From a virus: a stretch of DNA of 34,510 bases. This document shows positions 20,074 through 27,999 of this stretch, one piece after another. The notes under the pieces are model-generated. The model was not told the origin of the DNA. It searched no databases and saw nothing but the letters and a program-made list of their open reading frames with translations. Location: positions 1 to 34,510 of IMG/VR virus record IMGVR_UViG_3300036770_000740, one strand, 5' to 3'. The number at the start of each line of letters is the position of its first letter. Within the stretch, counting starts at the first letter, position 1. A program made the position numbers and the translations under genes.

Positions 20074-20381
20074 GATGTCGCCTCCAGGCGTAACTTGCTC
20101 ATGCCCGTCCCGTCGCTTTCAATGTTTCGGATGGTGAAAGGCACACAGTCGATTTCCAGCGTATCGCCAAAGGCAAAAGCACAAGGCAAATCAGCGGTAC
20201 GCATAAAGAAAATCGGAACGGTACTCGCCATTTCGACCTCCGCGACATCGACGCCGCCATACTCACGGTCAAAGATGCCGGACACGGGATAGCGTTTGCC
20301 CTTAGACTTGTAAATCGCTGCAACGCCAAAGTCGTTGACGTTAAGCATCGCTGCGCGGTCGGCTGCGGTTTCAACGCCCAT
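20070..20381 (-). CDS. Head-tail joining protein, gpFII-like
   Basis: A 103-aa protein. DFGVAAIYKSKGKRYPVSGI, FDREYGGVDVAEVEMASTVP and a final FTIRNIESDGTGMSKLRLEA match the beta-barrel pattern of FII-type head completion proteins (gap protein at the connector where the tail docks). It overlaps the methyltransferase gene by 11 bp and the terminator gene by 4 bp. Confidence 0.68.
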   Translation of the reverse strand: MGVETAADRAAMLNVNDFGVAAIYKSKGKRYPVSGIFDREYGGVDVAEVEMASTVPIFFMRTADLPCAFAFGDTLEIDCVPFTIRNIESDGTGMSKLRLEATS

Positions 20382-20913
20382 ACGTAATCCCCCAGACTTG
20401 GCTTGTTGACGTTATACCAACAACCTCAACCTTGCCGGTCAGAACTTCACGAAACAGAGCGTCCCATTCCTTGTAAGGCCGCGCCGATGGGTGAAGGTTG
20501 ATGCCGTTTCTAAAATCGGGAAAGTCAGCCGCAGCGATAAGTAGCGTTCCCTTCGTGACCCGCTCCAATTCCTTTAGGCCCAACACGATATCCGGCTCCA
20601 GAATATGCTCAATGACATCGATGCAGGAAACGACGTCAAAGGCTTTATCGGGAAACGGGAGGCTATCAATGGTGGCGTTCAGCACATGCTCATTGCATAG
20701 CGCAGGGACAGCCTCCGTGCCGTATACGGGACGGAATCCAAAGGTCTGAGCGACCCGCATCAATTCCCCGCGTCCGGTGCTGACGTCCAGATAAGAACCC
20801 TGATATCGCTTGAGAATATCGGTCATGGCGCGAAGCCGACCCTGACCCATCCCGTAGCCCGTATCTAGATAAGCCTGAACGTAGTGTTCAATTTCCTTTT
20901 TTCTTGCGTCCAC
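20371..20913 (-). CDS. Class I SAM-dependent methyltransferase
   Basis: A 180-aa Rossmann-fold protein. SAM-binding motif I is SYLDVSTGRGELMRV (about 39-53, a variant of DxGxGxG); an acidic residue ends the second strand (YGTEA, about 63-67); motif IV is DVVSCIDVIEHILEPD (about 93-108). This is the methyltransferase 11/23 type, usually acting on small molecules, lipids or sugars and not on DNA: no DPPY or PC motif is seen. It sits with a DUF115-like gene between capsid and connector genes, an unusual place. Target unknown; capsid, glycan or nucleotide modification are options. Confidence 0.75.
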   Translation of the reverse strand: MDARKKEIEHYVQAYLDTGYGMGQGRLRAMTDILKRYQGSYLDVSTGRGELMRVAQTFGFRPVYGTEAVPALCNEHVLNATIDSLPFPDKAFDVVSCIDVIEHILEPDIVLGLKELERVTKGTLLIAAADFPDFRNGINLHPSARPYKEWDALFREVLTGKVEVVGITSTSQVWGITYGR

Positions 20914-21079
20914 TGTTCACCATTTCGCGCACGTTGGGGATTTCAAACTTCATCGCGTAGGGGACGGCATAGCCCTTCGTAAGCAGCCATCGACCAAACG
21001 CATCGTCCACTTCGGCGACCCTTCCTGCTTCAAGGGTAACGCCTCCGTAGAGCCGTGAACGCTTCATTTCAACTTTCAT
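20888..21079 (-). CDS. 63-aa small protein next to head genes
   Basis: ATG at 21079 (product MKVEMKRSRLYGGVTLEAGR...) was chosen over the longer frame to 21205, which lies inside the previous gene. The pattern of a small beta domain (GGVTLEAGRVAEVDD) followed by FGRWLLTKGYAVPY resembles short phage proteins often found right after capsid genes. The end is very basic (NSGRKKKGN). It overlaps both neighbours. Function unknown. Confidence 0.5.
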   Translation of the reverse strand: MKVEMKRSRLYGGVTLEAGRVAEVDDAFGRWLLTKGYAVPYAMKFEIPNVREMVNSGRKKKGN

Positions 21080-21593
21080 AGTCGCCGAATACCTTTGTGG
21101 GATGACCTGATACCGCACGAACACGCTCAGGATGTTGTAGATGGTCGCGAACCCGCTTCCATACTCCGGATGGCGTGACGCCCATTTCCCAAGCGCGTTC
21201 GCCAAGTTTGCTATGCCAATAGCGACGGTCGCCTAAGTAATCGTCGCAGCCGCATATCACAATCTCATCAAACCCCATCCAATCGGCAATCCAAACGGCA
21301 GTGCCGCCAGAAAATCCGAAGTCAGGGCAGATGCCTGACCAGATATCTGCACAATCGCGATGATGCGTGATGATAGGCGCATGGCCTACCAAAATGGGAT
21401 ACAAGTCTTTATCTTGAAAAACAATGTAATCCAGTGAAAGCAACAGCGTATGTTGATTCACACCTATCCAAACGCCCGACGCCTGAAAGCGCGGACGAAC
21501 CACCTTGATGTCGCCAAGCAATGACGGGCCACCGCCTAACACGACGGCGCGTTGCCCCATATGCTTGTTCTTGTAATGCGTTAAATCAATCAC
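21069..21593 (-). CDS. DUF115/MptE-like Rossmann protein
   Basis: A 174-aa protein. RAVVLGGGPSLLGDIK (about 15-30) is the GGGPSL nucleotide-binding start of the DUF115 family (related to flagellin glycosylation factors and MptE-like pterin kinases). GVWIGVNQHTLLLSLDYIVF, TAVWIADWMGFDEIVICGCD and DDYLGDRRYWHS are consistent with the same fold. In bacteria such proteins move sugar or pterin diphosphate groups; in phages their role is not established. With the neighbouring methyltransferase it forms an insert between capsid and connector genes. Starts about 20 bp downstream of the terminator at 21617-21675. Confidence 0.6.
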   Translation of the reverse strand: MIDLTHYKNKHMGQRAVVLGGGPSLLGDIKVVRPRFQASGVWIGVNQHTLLLSLDYIVFQDKDLYPILVGHAPIITHHRDCADIWSGICPDFGFSGGTAVWIADWMGFDEIVICGCDDYLGDRRYWHSKLGERAWEMGVTPSGVWKRVRDHLQHPERVRAVSGHPTKVFGDYES

Positions 21594-21616
21594 GACAACC
21601 TCTCTAGCTGTCTCTC

Positions 21617-21675
21617 AAAAAAATCTGCGGCAGGGCGGTGAGATACCGCCTTTTCGGGGGCTACCCTAGCCGCAG
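21617..21675 (-). terminator. Terminator/attenuator after the major capsid gene
   Basis: On the minus strand CTGCGGC (read from 21675-21669) pairs with GCCGCAG (21631-21625), enclosing an inner hairpin GGCGGT/ACCGCC (21650-21645, 21639-21634), followed by A and seven T (21623-21617). This is a convincing intrinsic terminator just after the capsid stop and before the DUF115-like gene. As the late genes beyond it must still be made, it probably works partially or is overridden by the Q-like antiterminator, giving more capsid than downstream products. Confidence 0.75.
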
Positions 21676-21686
21676 GCTATCAGTCA

Positions 21687-22976
21687 TTAGGCAAGCGTAA
21701 TTTCGTTACACTCTGCGAACGACTCCGGATGACGCACAGCAAAGTCGCAGTCGTGGAAGGCCACGATGCGAACCGTGCCAGCGTTGCTGCCGGTGTACGG
21801 GTCTGCCATCAGGTCGATGCCCGACCACTGACCGACCAGCAGGTCTGACCAGACGCCGAAAATCATCGCGCCGAGATTGGCGGTGTTCGTACCCTTCGAC
21901 AGGTTCGCCGGAACCTGCTGACTGACAACGATGGGGAAGCCGTACAGGTTGTTGATGTCCGGGCCAAGGATGAAGTTACCCTCAACGCCCGACGACTGAC
22001 GCGGCAACGAAGCCAGACGCGCCTTGACCTGTCCGTTGGTCAAGAAGGACGCAGCACCCGTGAGGGCGTTGTCCAACTCAACTTCCTTCACCAAGTCAAC
22101 GACCATCTGCCAAGTGGGCGCGCCGCCGTTCGTGCCAAGGGTCACAGAGCCGATGCCGCTGGTGTTCAACACGCCGGTCGGACGGTTCGTGCCGCTGCCC
22201 GCAATCGCCGCGCCGTCCATCGCAACCGCGATAGAAGTGGCGAGGTCATTACGCACCATTGCTTCGACGTCCAAAGAAGATTGAAGCATCAAGCGGCGGC
22301 TGTAGTCGACATACGCCGCCAAGGTCTTCGGCGACATCGTGACTTGGTCAAAGGCTGGCTTGTTGGTCGACTCAGACGGGGCTGAATTCTCACCCACCCA
22401 GTACACATCGGCAGCAGCCGTTTTGCGGGGGATGGCAACGTTGCCCTGAAGGCCCGTGAGGAACTGCGCGCCAAGGGTGTTCAACACCATACGGTTACGC
22501 AGAACATCGATGAACCGCTCTGCCAAGAGGTCGGTCGCAACGGTGTTACCCGCTTTCGCCGTTCCCGACGCAGTGCTGGTCGTGAGGTCACGATACAACA
22601 CATCGGTCGGAATCATAATGCCACGGCTATCGCGGCCCTCTTTGGCGGCAGCAGCGCGGGAAGCGTCAAACTCAAACGCGGCTTCCTCTTGTGCGCGGCG
22701 GTCTTGCGGGTTCGACAAAGCGCGGATGGCGCGAACGAACGAAAACTGACGCACTTCCTTATCGGAGAGGCCGATTTCATTGTTCACGGCAAGCGGCTTG
22801 CTGCCCACTTTGTCTAACAACGCACCACGGAACGAATCCAGCGATGCACCCTCACGGATGGCTTGCTCACCAAACTCACGCTGATTGTGACGGCTGGCAA
22901 GTTCCATGATGGCAGCAACGCGGCTACGCTCTGCCTTTGCTGCGTCCTCACGGACGCTGTTGATATCTTCAGACAT
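21687..22976 (-). CDS. Major capsid protein from internal start (HK97 fold)
   Basis: In the same frame as the fusion, ATG at 22976 (Met363, MSEDINSVREDAAKAERSRV) is preceded by AAGGAGA with six bases between AGGAG and the ATG, the best ribosome binding site in this region. Its product is 429 aa, a normal HK97-type coat: N-terminal scaffold-like helical arm of about 115 residues, then the coat domains. Several hundred coat copies per few proteases are needed, so this start is probably the main source of capsid protein. This is inference from the sequence; the fusion frame itself is uninterrupted. Confidence 0.75.
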   Translation of the reverse strand: MSEDINSVREDAAKAERSRVAAIMELASRHNQREFGEQAIREGASLDSFRGALLDKVGSKPLAVNNEIGLSDKEVRQFSFVRAIRALSNPQDRRAQEEAAFEFDASRAAAAKEGRDSRGIMIPTDVLYRDLTTSTASGTAKAGNTVATDLLAERFIDVLRNRMVLNTLGAQFLTGLQGNVAIPRKTAAADVYWVGENSAPSESTNKPAFDQVTMSPKTLAAYVDYSRRLMLQSSLDVEAMVRNDLATSIAVAMDGAAIAGSGTNRPTGVLNTSGIGSVTLGTNGGAPTWQMVVDLVKEVELDNALTGAASFLTNGQVKARLASLPRQSSGVEGNFILGPDINNLYGFPIVVSQQVPANLSKGTNTANLGAMIFGVWSDLLVGQWSGIDLMADPYTGSNAGTVRIVAFHDCDFAVRHPESFAECNEITLA

Positions 22977-24062
22977 ATTTGTCTCCTTAATTTGAATAAA
23001 TGGGACAGGCTCCGGTGCGGGGGCTTCGATAGAACGCCCAACACCGACGCTAGTGTCCGCTGGGATTGAAACGATACTGATTTCCAATGGTTGCCAACTG
23101 GTCGCACGGAAGACCTCCCGGCCCTCATACTCCCCGTCTTTGACCATTTCATTGATGACGTAACCGACAGAAACATTAGAGCGAATACCATCTTTAACGT
23201 CTTGCCAGATTTCCTCGGCGCGTTTGCTTTTCCCAAAGCGAACCCTAGCGCGTGCTACGCGGTCGGAACCAAGTTCAATCTGTTCCACGACACCGACTTG
23301 GTCAGACATGTCGTGGTCTACCAGCAGCGGCGCACGACCGCTGCCAATAAACTCTGAGTCAATCGCGCCGGGGGAGTGGTCTAGCACTTCATAGCCCCAG
23401 CCGCGGTCGACCTCCATTTCACTGCTAAAGGCCAGCGTCACGCGCCGGTCTTCGGTTACCGTTTCGCGCTGGAAGGTCGCGTTACGGAATACCCGTTCGG
23501 TTGGCCCCTTGCGCGAAGCTGGCCCCTGATAGCCTTCTTCCCACGGCTCTTTTCCCGTGATGTCTTTGGGCCGCTCACCTTCCATTTCTTCGGCGGCTTC
23601 CTCTACGGCTTCGATGGCGTCATCCGCTTCTTCGGATTCGTCCATATCGAATTCAGATTTCGTGAACGTAATGGTCACGGTCGCATCGTCTTCAACCACT
23701 GCGACAACGTGGCGCTTTTCTAGGTCATCCATATTTCGGCCCTCATTCTCAAGCTGTTTATCTTTGGCGTTGGCCCATGACTTGCCGGGTTCGCCGCCCC
23801 ATAACGCCCACGCAATGCGTCCTGCGCTGGGGTATCCATCTTCGCCGGGCGACCAGCCTTCGCCTTCTTTGTCGACTTCGTGACGTGCGAAGTAACTTAC
23901 CATCCGGCGCACGGTTTCAGGTGACAAGGTTCTGCGGTTGCTGATATCCCGCGCACGGGCAACGCCGACCTCCGTACCGCCACGCCCGAATTCTTCGCGC
24001 CAATTAAGGCCGCGCTGGGCTTCCTCTGCCATAGCTTCGGTTGGTTGAAGGTCGACTGTCAT
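21687..24062 (-). CDS. Prohead protease-major capsid protein fusion
   Basis: One 791-aa frame. Residues 1-110 are a domain often found ahead of phage proteases (EVGVARARDISNRRTLSPET; DGYPSAGRIAWALWGG). Residues 135-170 are very acidic. The HK97-type serine protease spans about 195-340 with His250 (LLVDHD), Ser298 or Ser295 (RSNVSVGY) and Glu327 (PLEISI). A Pro-rich linker follows (345-362), then the capsid part: helical delta-like segment (363-480) and HK97-fold coat (480-791; SRRLMLQSSLDVEAMVRNDL, FAVRHPESFAE at the end). The protease would free and trim the coat after prohead assembly. An internal start (22976) would also allow the coat alone. Confidence 0.85.
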   Translation of the reverse strand: MTVDLQPTEAMAEEAQRGLNWREEFGRGGTEVGVARARDISNRRTLSPETVRRMVSYFARHEVDKEGEGWSPGEDGYPSAGRIAWALWGGEPGKSWANAKDKQLENEGRNMDDLEKRHVVAVVEDDATVTITFTKSEFDMDESEEADDAIEAVEEAAEEMEGERPKDITGKEPWEEGYQGPASRKGPTERVFRNATFQRETVTEDRRVTLAFSSEMEVDRGWGYEVLDHSPGAIDSEFIGSGRAPLLVDHDMSDQVGVVEQIELGSDRVARARVRFGKSKRAEEIWQDVKDGIRSNVSVGYVINEMVKDGEYEGREVFRATSWQPLEISIVSIPADTSVGVGRSIEAPAPEPVPFIQIKETNMSEDINSVREDAAKAERSRVAAIMELASRHNQREFGEQAIREGASLDSFRGALLDKVGSKPLAVNNEIGLSDKEVRQFSFVRAIRALSNPQDRRAQEEAAFEFDASRAAAAKEGRDSRGIMIPTDVLYRDLTTSTASGTAKAGNTVATDLLAERFIDVLRNRMVLNTLGAQFLTGLQGNVAIPRKTAAADVYWVGENSAPSESTNKPAFDQVTMSPKTLAAYVDYSRRLMLQSSLDVEAMVRNDLATSIAVAMDGAAIAGSGTNRPTGVLNTSGIGSVTLGTNGGAPTWQMVVDLVKEVELDNALTGAASFLTNGQVKARLASLPRQSSGVEGNFILGPDINNLYGFPIVVSQQVPANLSKGTNTANLGAMIFGVWSDLLVGQWSGIDLMADPYTGSNAGTVRIVAFHDCDFAVRHPESFAECNEITLA
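22977..22988 (-). promoter_or_regulatory. Internal ribosome binding site for the capsid protein
   Basis: The minus strand reads AAGGAGACAAAT directly ahead of the in-frame ATG at 22976, a seven-base match to the Shine-Dalgarno consensus with ideal spacing, inside an open frame that does not need it. Confidence 0.75.
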
Positions 24063-24268
24063 TATTTCTGACTCAAGGCTTGCGTTGTAACAACCCGTAA
24101 CACAAGGTTACACATCGCGCCGACCAACAAGATTGACGCGGCAACGTCTTGCCCGAATAGCACGGTGAGATTGCCTGCGAACATTTCCAGACTAGCCAGC
24201 AACGCCAGCAGGACGTTCCACCAGACTGTCTTTGACTTTAATGCGCCTTTGAGGGTTTGCATGTCCAT
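24062..24268 (-). CDS. Holin-like two-TM small protein (DUF7940-type)
   Basis: A 68-aa protein. After a short basic start (LKGALKSKT), VWWNVLLALLASLEMFAGNL and ASILLVGAMCNLVLRVVTTQ form two membrane segments. The pattern SKTVWxNVLLALLxxLE ... NxVLRxxTTxAL is typical of small phage proteins annotated as holin-like. It sits between fibre-like genes and the capsid gene, far from the lysis cassette. It may be an accessory holin or a membrane protein of unrelated use. It abuts the protease start. Confidence 0.6.
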   Translation of the reverse strand: MDMQTLKGALKSKTVWWNVLLALLASLEMFAGNLTVLFGQDVAASILLVGAMCNLVLRVVTTQALSQK

Positions 24269-24277
24269 GATGTCTCC

Positions 24278-25972
24278 TTAACCGCAATACAACACAGTCG
24301 GGACACAGTACGAACCATCATCGTATTCGTGCGTCTTGACCGTGCTAGTGACTTTGCCGATGGTGCTGCTGCGAATGAGGTCATCCGCTTGGACACGCGC
24401 TGTGCCGTCGCCGTTGGATTCCAGTAAGTCGCCCTCTTGCACCGTGACGCCAGCATTCACGCGGCAGATAAACGCACCGACCGCTGTGACGTACATATCG
24501 TTCGTCTCAGTCCAATCGTTGTCCCACGCCATAAACACGCCGTAGACTTTTTTGCTGCCAGCGGTGTCGCTGATTTTGCACTTGGGCAGGCGTTCGTTGG
24601 TTTCGTCAGGCCACTCACACAATTCGTTGATGGACTCCATTACCGTGCCGCGCAAAATGTCGGGCTTGCTGCCGTCTTGCAGTTGCGACCAGTGCGAACC
24701 CGCGAAGGCGTTGTAGGAGACGGTATTACCGGAGACGGAGATGTTTCCTTCAAGCGCACTTGATTGATAAAAATTAACAAGCGTTCCGTCACTCACTCCA
24801 CGGTTAAGATTTAATGGAGATGTTCCATCAACAGACGCCTCAATTACGCCGTTTGAATTTAAATACGCTCCAGACGATGCGGGAAATGTACCCGTTGAAC
24901 CAACTAAGAAATTCCCCCCGCTCGTGATGCGTGCGCGTTCGGTGTTGTTGGTGTTGAATACAAGCGGCAGATTTTGAACGCTGCTTAAAACCGTATTAGA
25001 TGAGTTTGAATAAAGATATGCACCATTCGTATTGTTGTAAAACAAAGCAATTTGCGCGCTACCCGTGCCTTCAACAGCAAGAACTTTATCAGTCGCATTT
25101 CCACCCGTAGATGTGCGGCCTATTGCCAAGCCTCCCGTCGCTTCCAGCGTCATCGCCTGCGTGAACGTGATGGGGTCGCCTGCGGTGCCGGAGGCTGCTG
25201 TCTTCCAAATATGCTGCCCCGACGCCTGTTCGTATTCAGACGCATAACCGTTGTTTACATACGTTCTAATTCCAGATGAATTACTGAATGCGTTTTGTCC
25301 AAGAATGTAAGCAGAGGTTGAGAAACTCCACAGGCTGCCCGCATTTAACTGCAACGCTCTGATGCTGTTCCCCGTATCCCACGCACTCGGCGTGACGCCG
25401 AGGCCGAGGTTGCCGGCGCTGTCTAGCCTGAGACGCTCCGTGCCAGAGCCAGTGCCATTAACAAAAGCGATATATCCGCTATCTGAGCTGTTAGTAAACG
25501 CAAGATTTTGGCTATCGTCGTAAGTTAAAAGAAATGGTCTGCCAGAAACGGTATTGTCAAGACGAATCGCGCAAGCGGTTCCTGATGAGGAAATGTGAAG
25601 TTTTCTAGTCGGCGCGTTAGTGCCAATGCCTACGTTATCCGCAGACGCATCCACGAACAGCAAATTACTATCTGTGTCTCCCTCCACCCGAAAGTCAACG
25701 TCGGCGCCGGAGTCGTTGAAGACTGCGGCCCCATCAACCTTAAAGGTCGTGCCGTCGTAGGTGACTACGGAACCCGCAGTCGCTTCCTTAGAGCCGTTCA
25801 GATAAACCACACCGTTCGCGGTCTGAGTATTCAGCGCGCCGTCGACGACATCTTTGACGGTGATTTTCTTTGTCTCCGTGGCGTTCGTATCCACAACCGC
25901 CATAACATCGGTCGACGGGGCCACGCTAGCCGCAGCAAGCGCGGTTAACTGGCTGATTTTCTTATCTGCCAT
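24278..25972 (-). CDS. Fibre-like structural protein with probable C-terminal chaperone/peptidase domain
   Basis: A 564-aa protein. The start MADKKISQLTALAAASVAPS is the KISxL anchor common in phage fibres. A repetitive beta part follows (VGIGTNAPTRKLHISSSGTA, LRLDSAGNLGLGVTPSAWDT), the pattern of fibre stalks. The end (about 445-564: ILRGTVMESINELCEWPDET, VYGVFMAWDNDWTETNDMYV, then VTVQEGDLLESNGDGTARVQ and the last VPTVLYCG) recalls the intramolecular chaperone/G2 peptidase domains that trimerise fibres. Located between portal and capsid genes, it is a candidate head fibre; tail fibre is the alternative. Confidence 0.7.
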   Translation of the reverse strand: MADKKISQLTALAAASVAPSTDVMAVVDTNATETKKITVKDVVDGALNTQTANGVVYLNGSKEATAGSVVTYDGTTFKVDGAAVFNDSGADVDFRVEGDTDSNLLFVDASADNVGIGTNAPTRKLHISSSGTACAIRLDNTVSGRPFLLTYDDSQNLAFTNSSDSGYIAFVNGTGSGTERLRLDSAGNLGLGVTPSAWDTGNSIRALQLNAGSLWSFSTSAYILGQNAFSNSSGIRTYVNNGYASEYEQASGQHIWKTAASGTAGDPITFTQAMTLEATGGLAIGRTSTGGNATDKVLAVEGTGSAQIALFYNNTNGAYLYSNSSNTVLSSVQNLPLVFNTNNTERARITSGGNFLVGSTGTFPASSGAYLNSNGVIEASVDGTSPLNLNRGVSDGTLVNFYQSSALEGNISVSGNTVSYNAFAGSHWSQLQDGSKPDILRGTVMESINELCEWPDETNERLPKCKISDTAGSKKVYGVFMAWDNDWTETNDMYVTAVGAFICRVNAGVTVQEGDLLESNGDGTARVQADDLIRSSTIGKVTSTVKTHEYDDGSYCVPTVLYCG

Positions 25973-25983
25973 GCTCTATATCC

Positions 25984-27999
25984 TCATTCAAGCCGCAAGA
26001 AGGATTCTGCGGTCGTGGTCAGGGTTAATGCAACCAAGCGCACTGTGCCATCGCTTCCCTTTACTTTGATGGTCAAGGTGCTGTTGTCGGTCAGCTCAAA
26101 AACCATATCGCCATTATTGGCGGGCGTTGCCGTGGCTGCGGGAAGATACGTCACCGCGCCGACAGAGCCGCCCGTGATAGCAACATTGTTTGCGTCCTGC
26201 GTGGACATCGTGCCAAGGCCGCTGACTGCGGTGTTAGCAATCGCAATCGTCGAATTTGATGCGGCGGTAAGGCGACCTTGAGCATCCACCGTGAAGGTCG
26301 CGACTTGCGTTGCGCTGCCGTAGCTGTTCGGCGTGACAGCGGTATCGGCTAGCGCAATCGTTCGGTCGGTCGATAAGTCGCCGCCGCCCGATAGCCCCGT
26401 TCCGGTCGATACGTTGCGCGTGGTCGGTACGGCTGAGACATCGGATGCCGACAGCGACACGACACCCGTTTGCCCGTTCACGCTAGTCACCGCATCGGTC
26501 GGAGTCAGTAGCTCCTGCCAGTTCGCTAGCGTCGAATAAGGTGCTGCGGTCAGGATAAATGACTTATTGACGTCAGTACGAACCGCGACGTCACCCTTTT
26601 CGGCGGTCGATAGCGCCAGCATCGCCGCTTCGTTTGCGACCACGAAAGTGTCGGTGATGGCAATGGCTGGAACCTGCGAAGATGTAATCTTGCTGTTCGC
26701 GTCCAAGGTCGCGACACCGTTTGCCGCGCCTTTTTCCGATGACGGAATGGCATCGGTAATCCCATACCCTGAAAGCGTCGTAGGCGTTGCCGTGACCGAT
26801 GAAAATGCAGGGGTGACTGTGGTATTCCCCGCTGCCGTCAATCGGCCTTTTGAATCAACCGTGAAAGTTCCGACCTGTGTTGTAGAGCCGTAAGCTCCTG
26901 GCGTAACCGTCGTATTGGCAAGCGTTGTCGTGATTGCCGTTGTGCCGGAGCCGGTCGTATCGCCTGACAGCGTGATGGTCTGGTTGCCGGTAATGTAGCC
27001 GTCAGGATTCGTTGCGTTATAAGGTGTGAACGTCAAAGCGTCCGTAACATCTTGCGATGTGAGCGTGACCGCTCCGGTTCGGGTGTTAAAGCTGTCCACG
27101 CTAGGCAGCGCGGTTGTGGCGGCGATGGTAACTTCACCGTTCGCATTCGTAATCGTGACACCTGCGCCAGCAGTGAGCGTAGAAGCCTCCCAGCGCGTCT
27201 GTGCGGCGTCGTAAATCAACACTGACCCTGCGACAGGGGATGAGGCTGCAACGTCTGAGAGTTGGTTGACGTTCGGCTCAAAGGTCGGTCGAACGAAGAT
27301 GGAGCCTGACCCGCCCGGGCCTGCATTCACCACAGACGCCACTACGACGCGGGGCGTCGGCGGGGTCGGCGCGGTCTTCGTCAGCCCACCCGCGACGGCA
27401 GGGTTGTAATACAGGATATCGCCCTGCTGCCAATTCTCTGCGCCGCCTGTGGTGTCGAATCCGCGCACCAACCCGAAGGCGGTAACCTCACCGAAACCGT
27501 TGTCGGCGATGTTGGAGGCGGCTACCCCCATAATGACAAGGCCGTCAGTAATGCCGGTTGCTGGTGCGCCGCTCAGTACGCCCGACGCGCCGACCGCGCC
27601 GGTAAACATAACGCATTGGCCTTTCGTTATGGCTGCTGATGCCTTGATGCGATAATAGCTATGAAATCCGACGAACTGGTTGACCGCGCCACCGTTCATT
27701 CCGATGTCGATGGTCGCATAATCCTGATTCCACGCGATTTGACCTTCGACAGGGGTTATCCCTGCGTCAACGTCAAACTGGATGGAATCGACTTCCGATA
27801 TCGCGCCGGTAATTCCGGTCAGTGATGTGATGTCAGTGTTTGCGCCTTTCCGTGCGCCTTCGGGCCATGCCGTACGCACGACCAATTCTTGCGCGGTTTC
27901 CTGCACGACAACCGATTGCAGGATTTCATCGACAACGACTTGTGAGCGGTCACCCTGAACGATAACCGACTGCACATTTTCGTTGACAATCACGCTCAT
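25984..27999 (-). CDS. Fibre-like structural protein, candidate head fibre
   Basis: A 671-aa protein. The first 40 residues alternate short beta segments (VQSVIVQGDRSQVVVDEILQ). About 70-255 is a domain seen in virion fibres (VEGQIAWNQDYATIDIGMNG, YYRIKASAAITKGQCVMFTG, GDILYYNPAVAGGLTK). The rest is repetitive beta stalk: TITLSGDTTGSGTTAITTTL and two copies of the VTPxxYGSxTQVxTFTVD-x-GRLTAA unit (about 380 and 560). It starts where the 114-aa gene stops (4-bp overlap). As with the next gene, its place between portal and capsid argues for a capsid decoration. Confidence 0.7.
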   Translation of the reverse strand: MSVIVNENVQSVIVQGDRSQVVVDEILQSVVVQETAQELVVRTAWPEGARKGANTDITSLTGITGAISEVDSIQFDVDAGITPVEGQIAWNQDYATIDIGMNGGAVNQFVGFHSYYRIKASAAITKGQCVMFTGAVGASGVLSGAPATGITDGLVIMGVAASNIADNGFGEVTAFGLVRGFDTTGGAENWQQGDILYYNPAVAGGLTKTAPTPPTPRVVVASVVNAGPGGSGSIFVRPTFEPNVNQLSDVAASSPVAGSVLIYDAAQTRWEASTLTAGAGVTITNANGEVTIAATTALPSVDSFNTRTGAVTLTSQDVTDALTFTPYNATNPDGYITGNQTITLSGDTTGSGTTAITTTLANTTVTPGAYGSTTQVGTFTVDSKGRLTAAGNTTVTPAFSSVTATPTTLSGYGITDAIPSSEKGAANGVATLDANSKITSSQVPAIAITDTFVVANEAAMLALSTAEKGDVAVRTDVNKSFILTAAPYSTLANWQELLTPTDAVTSVNGQTGVVSLSASDVSAVPTTRNVSTGTGLSGGGDLSTDRTIALADTAVTPNSYGSATQVATFTVDAQGRLTAASNSTIAIANTAVSGLGTMSTQDANNVAITGGSVGAVTYLPAATATPANNGDMVFELTDNSTLTIKVKGSDGTVRLVALTLTTTAESFLRLE

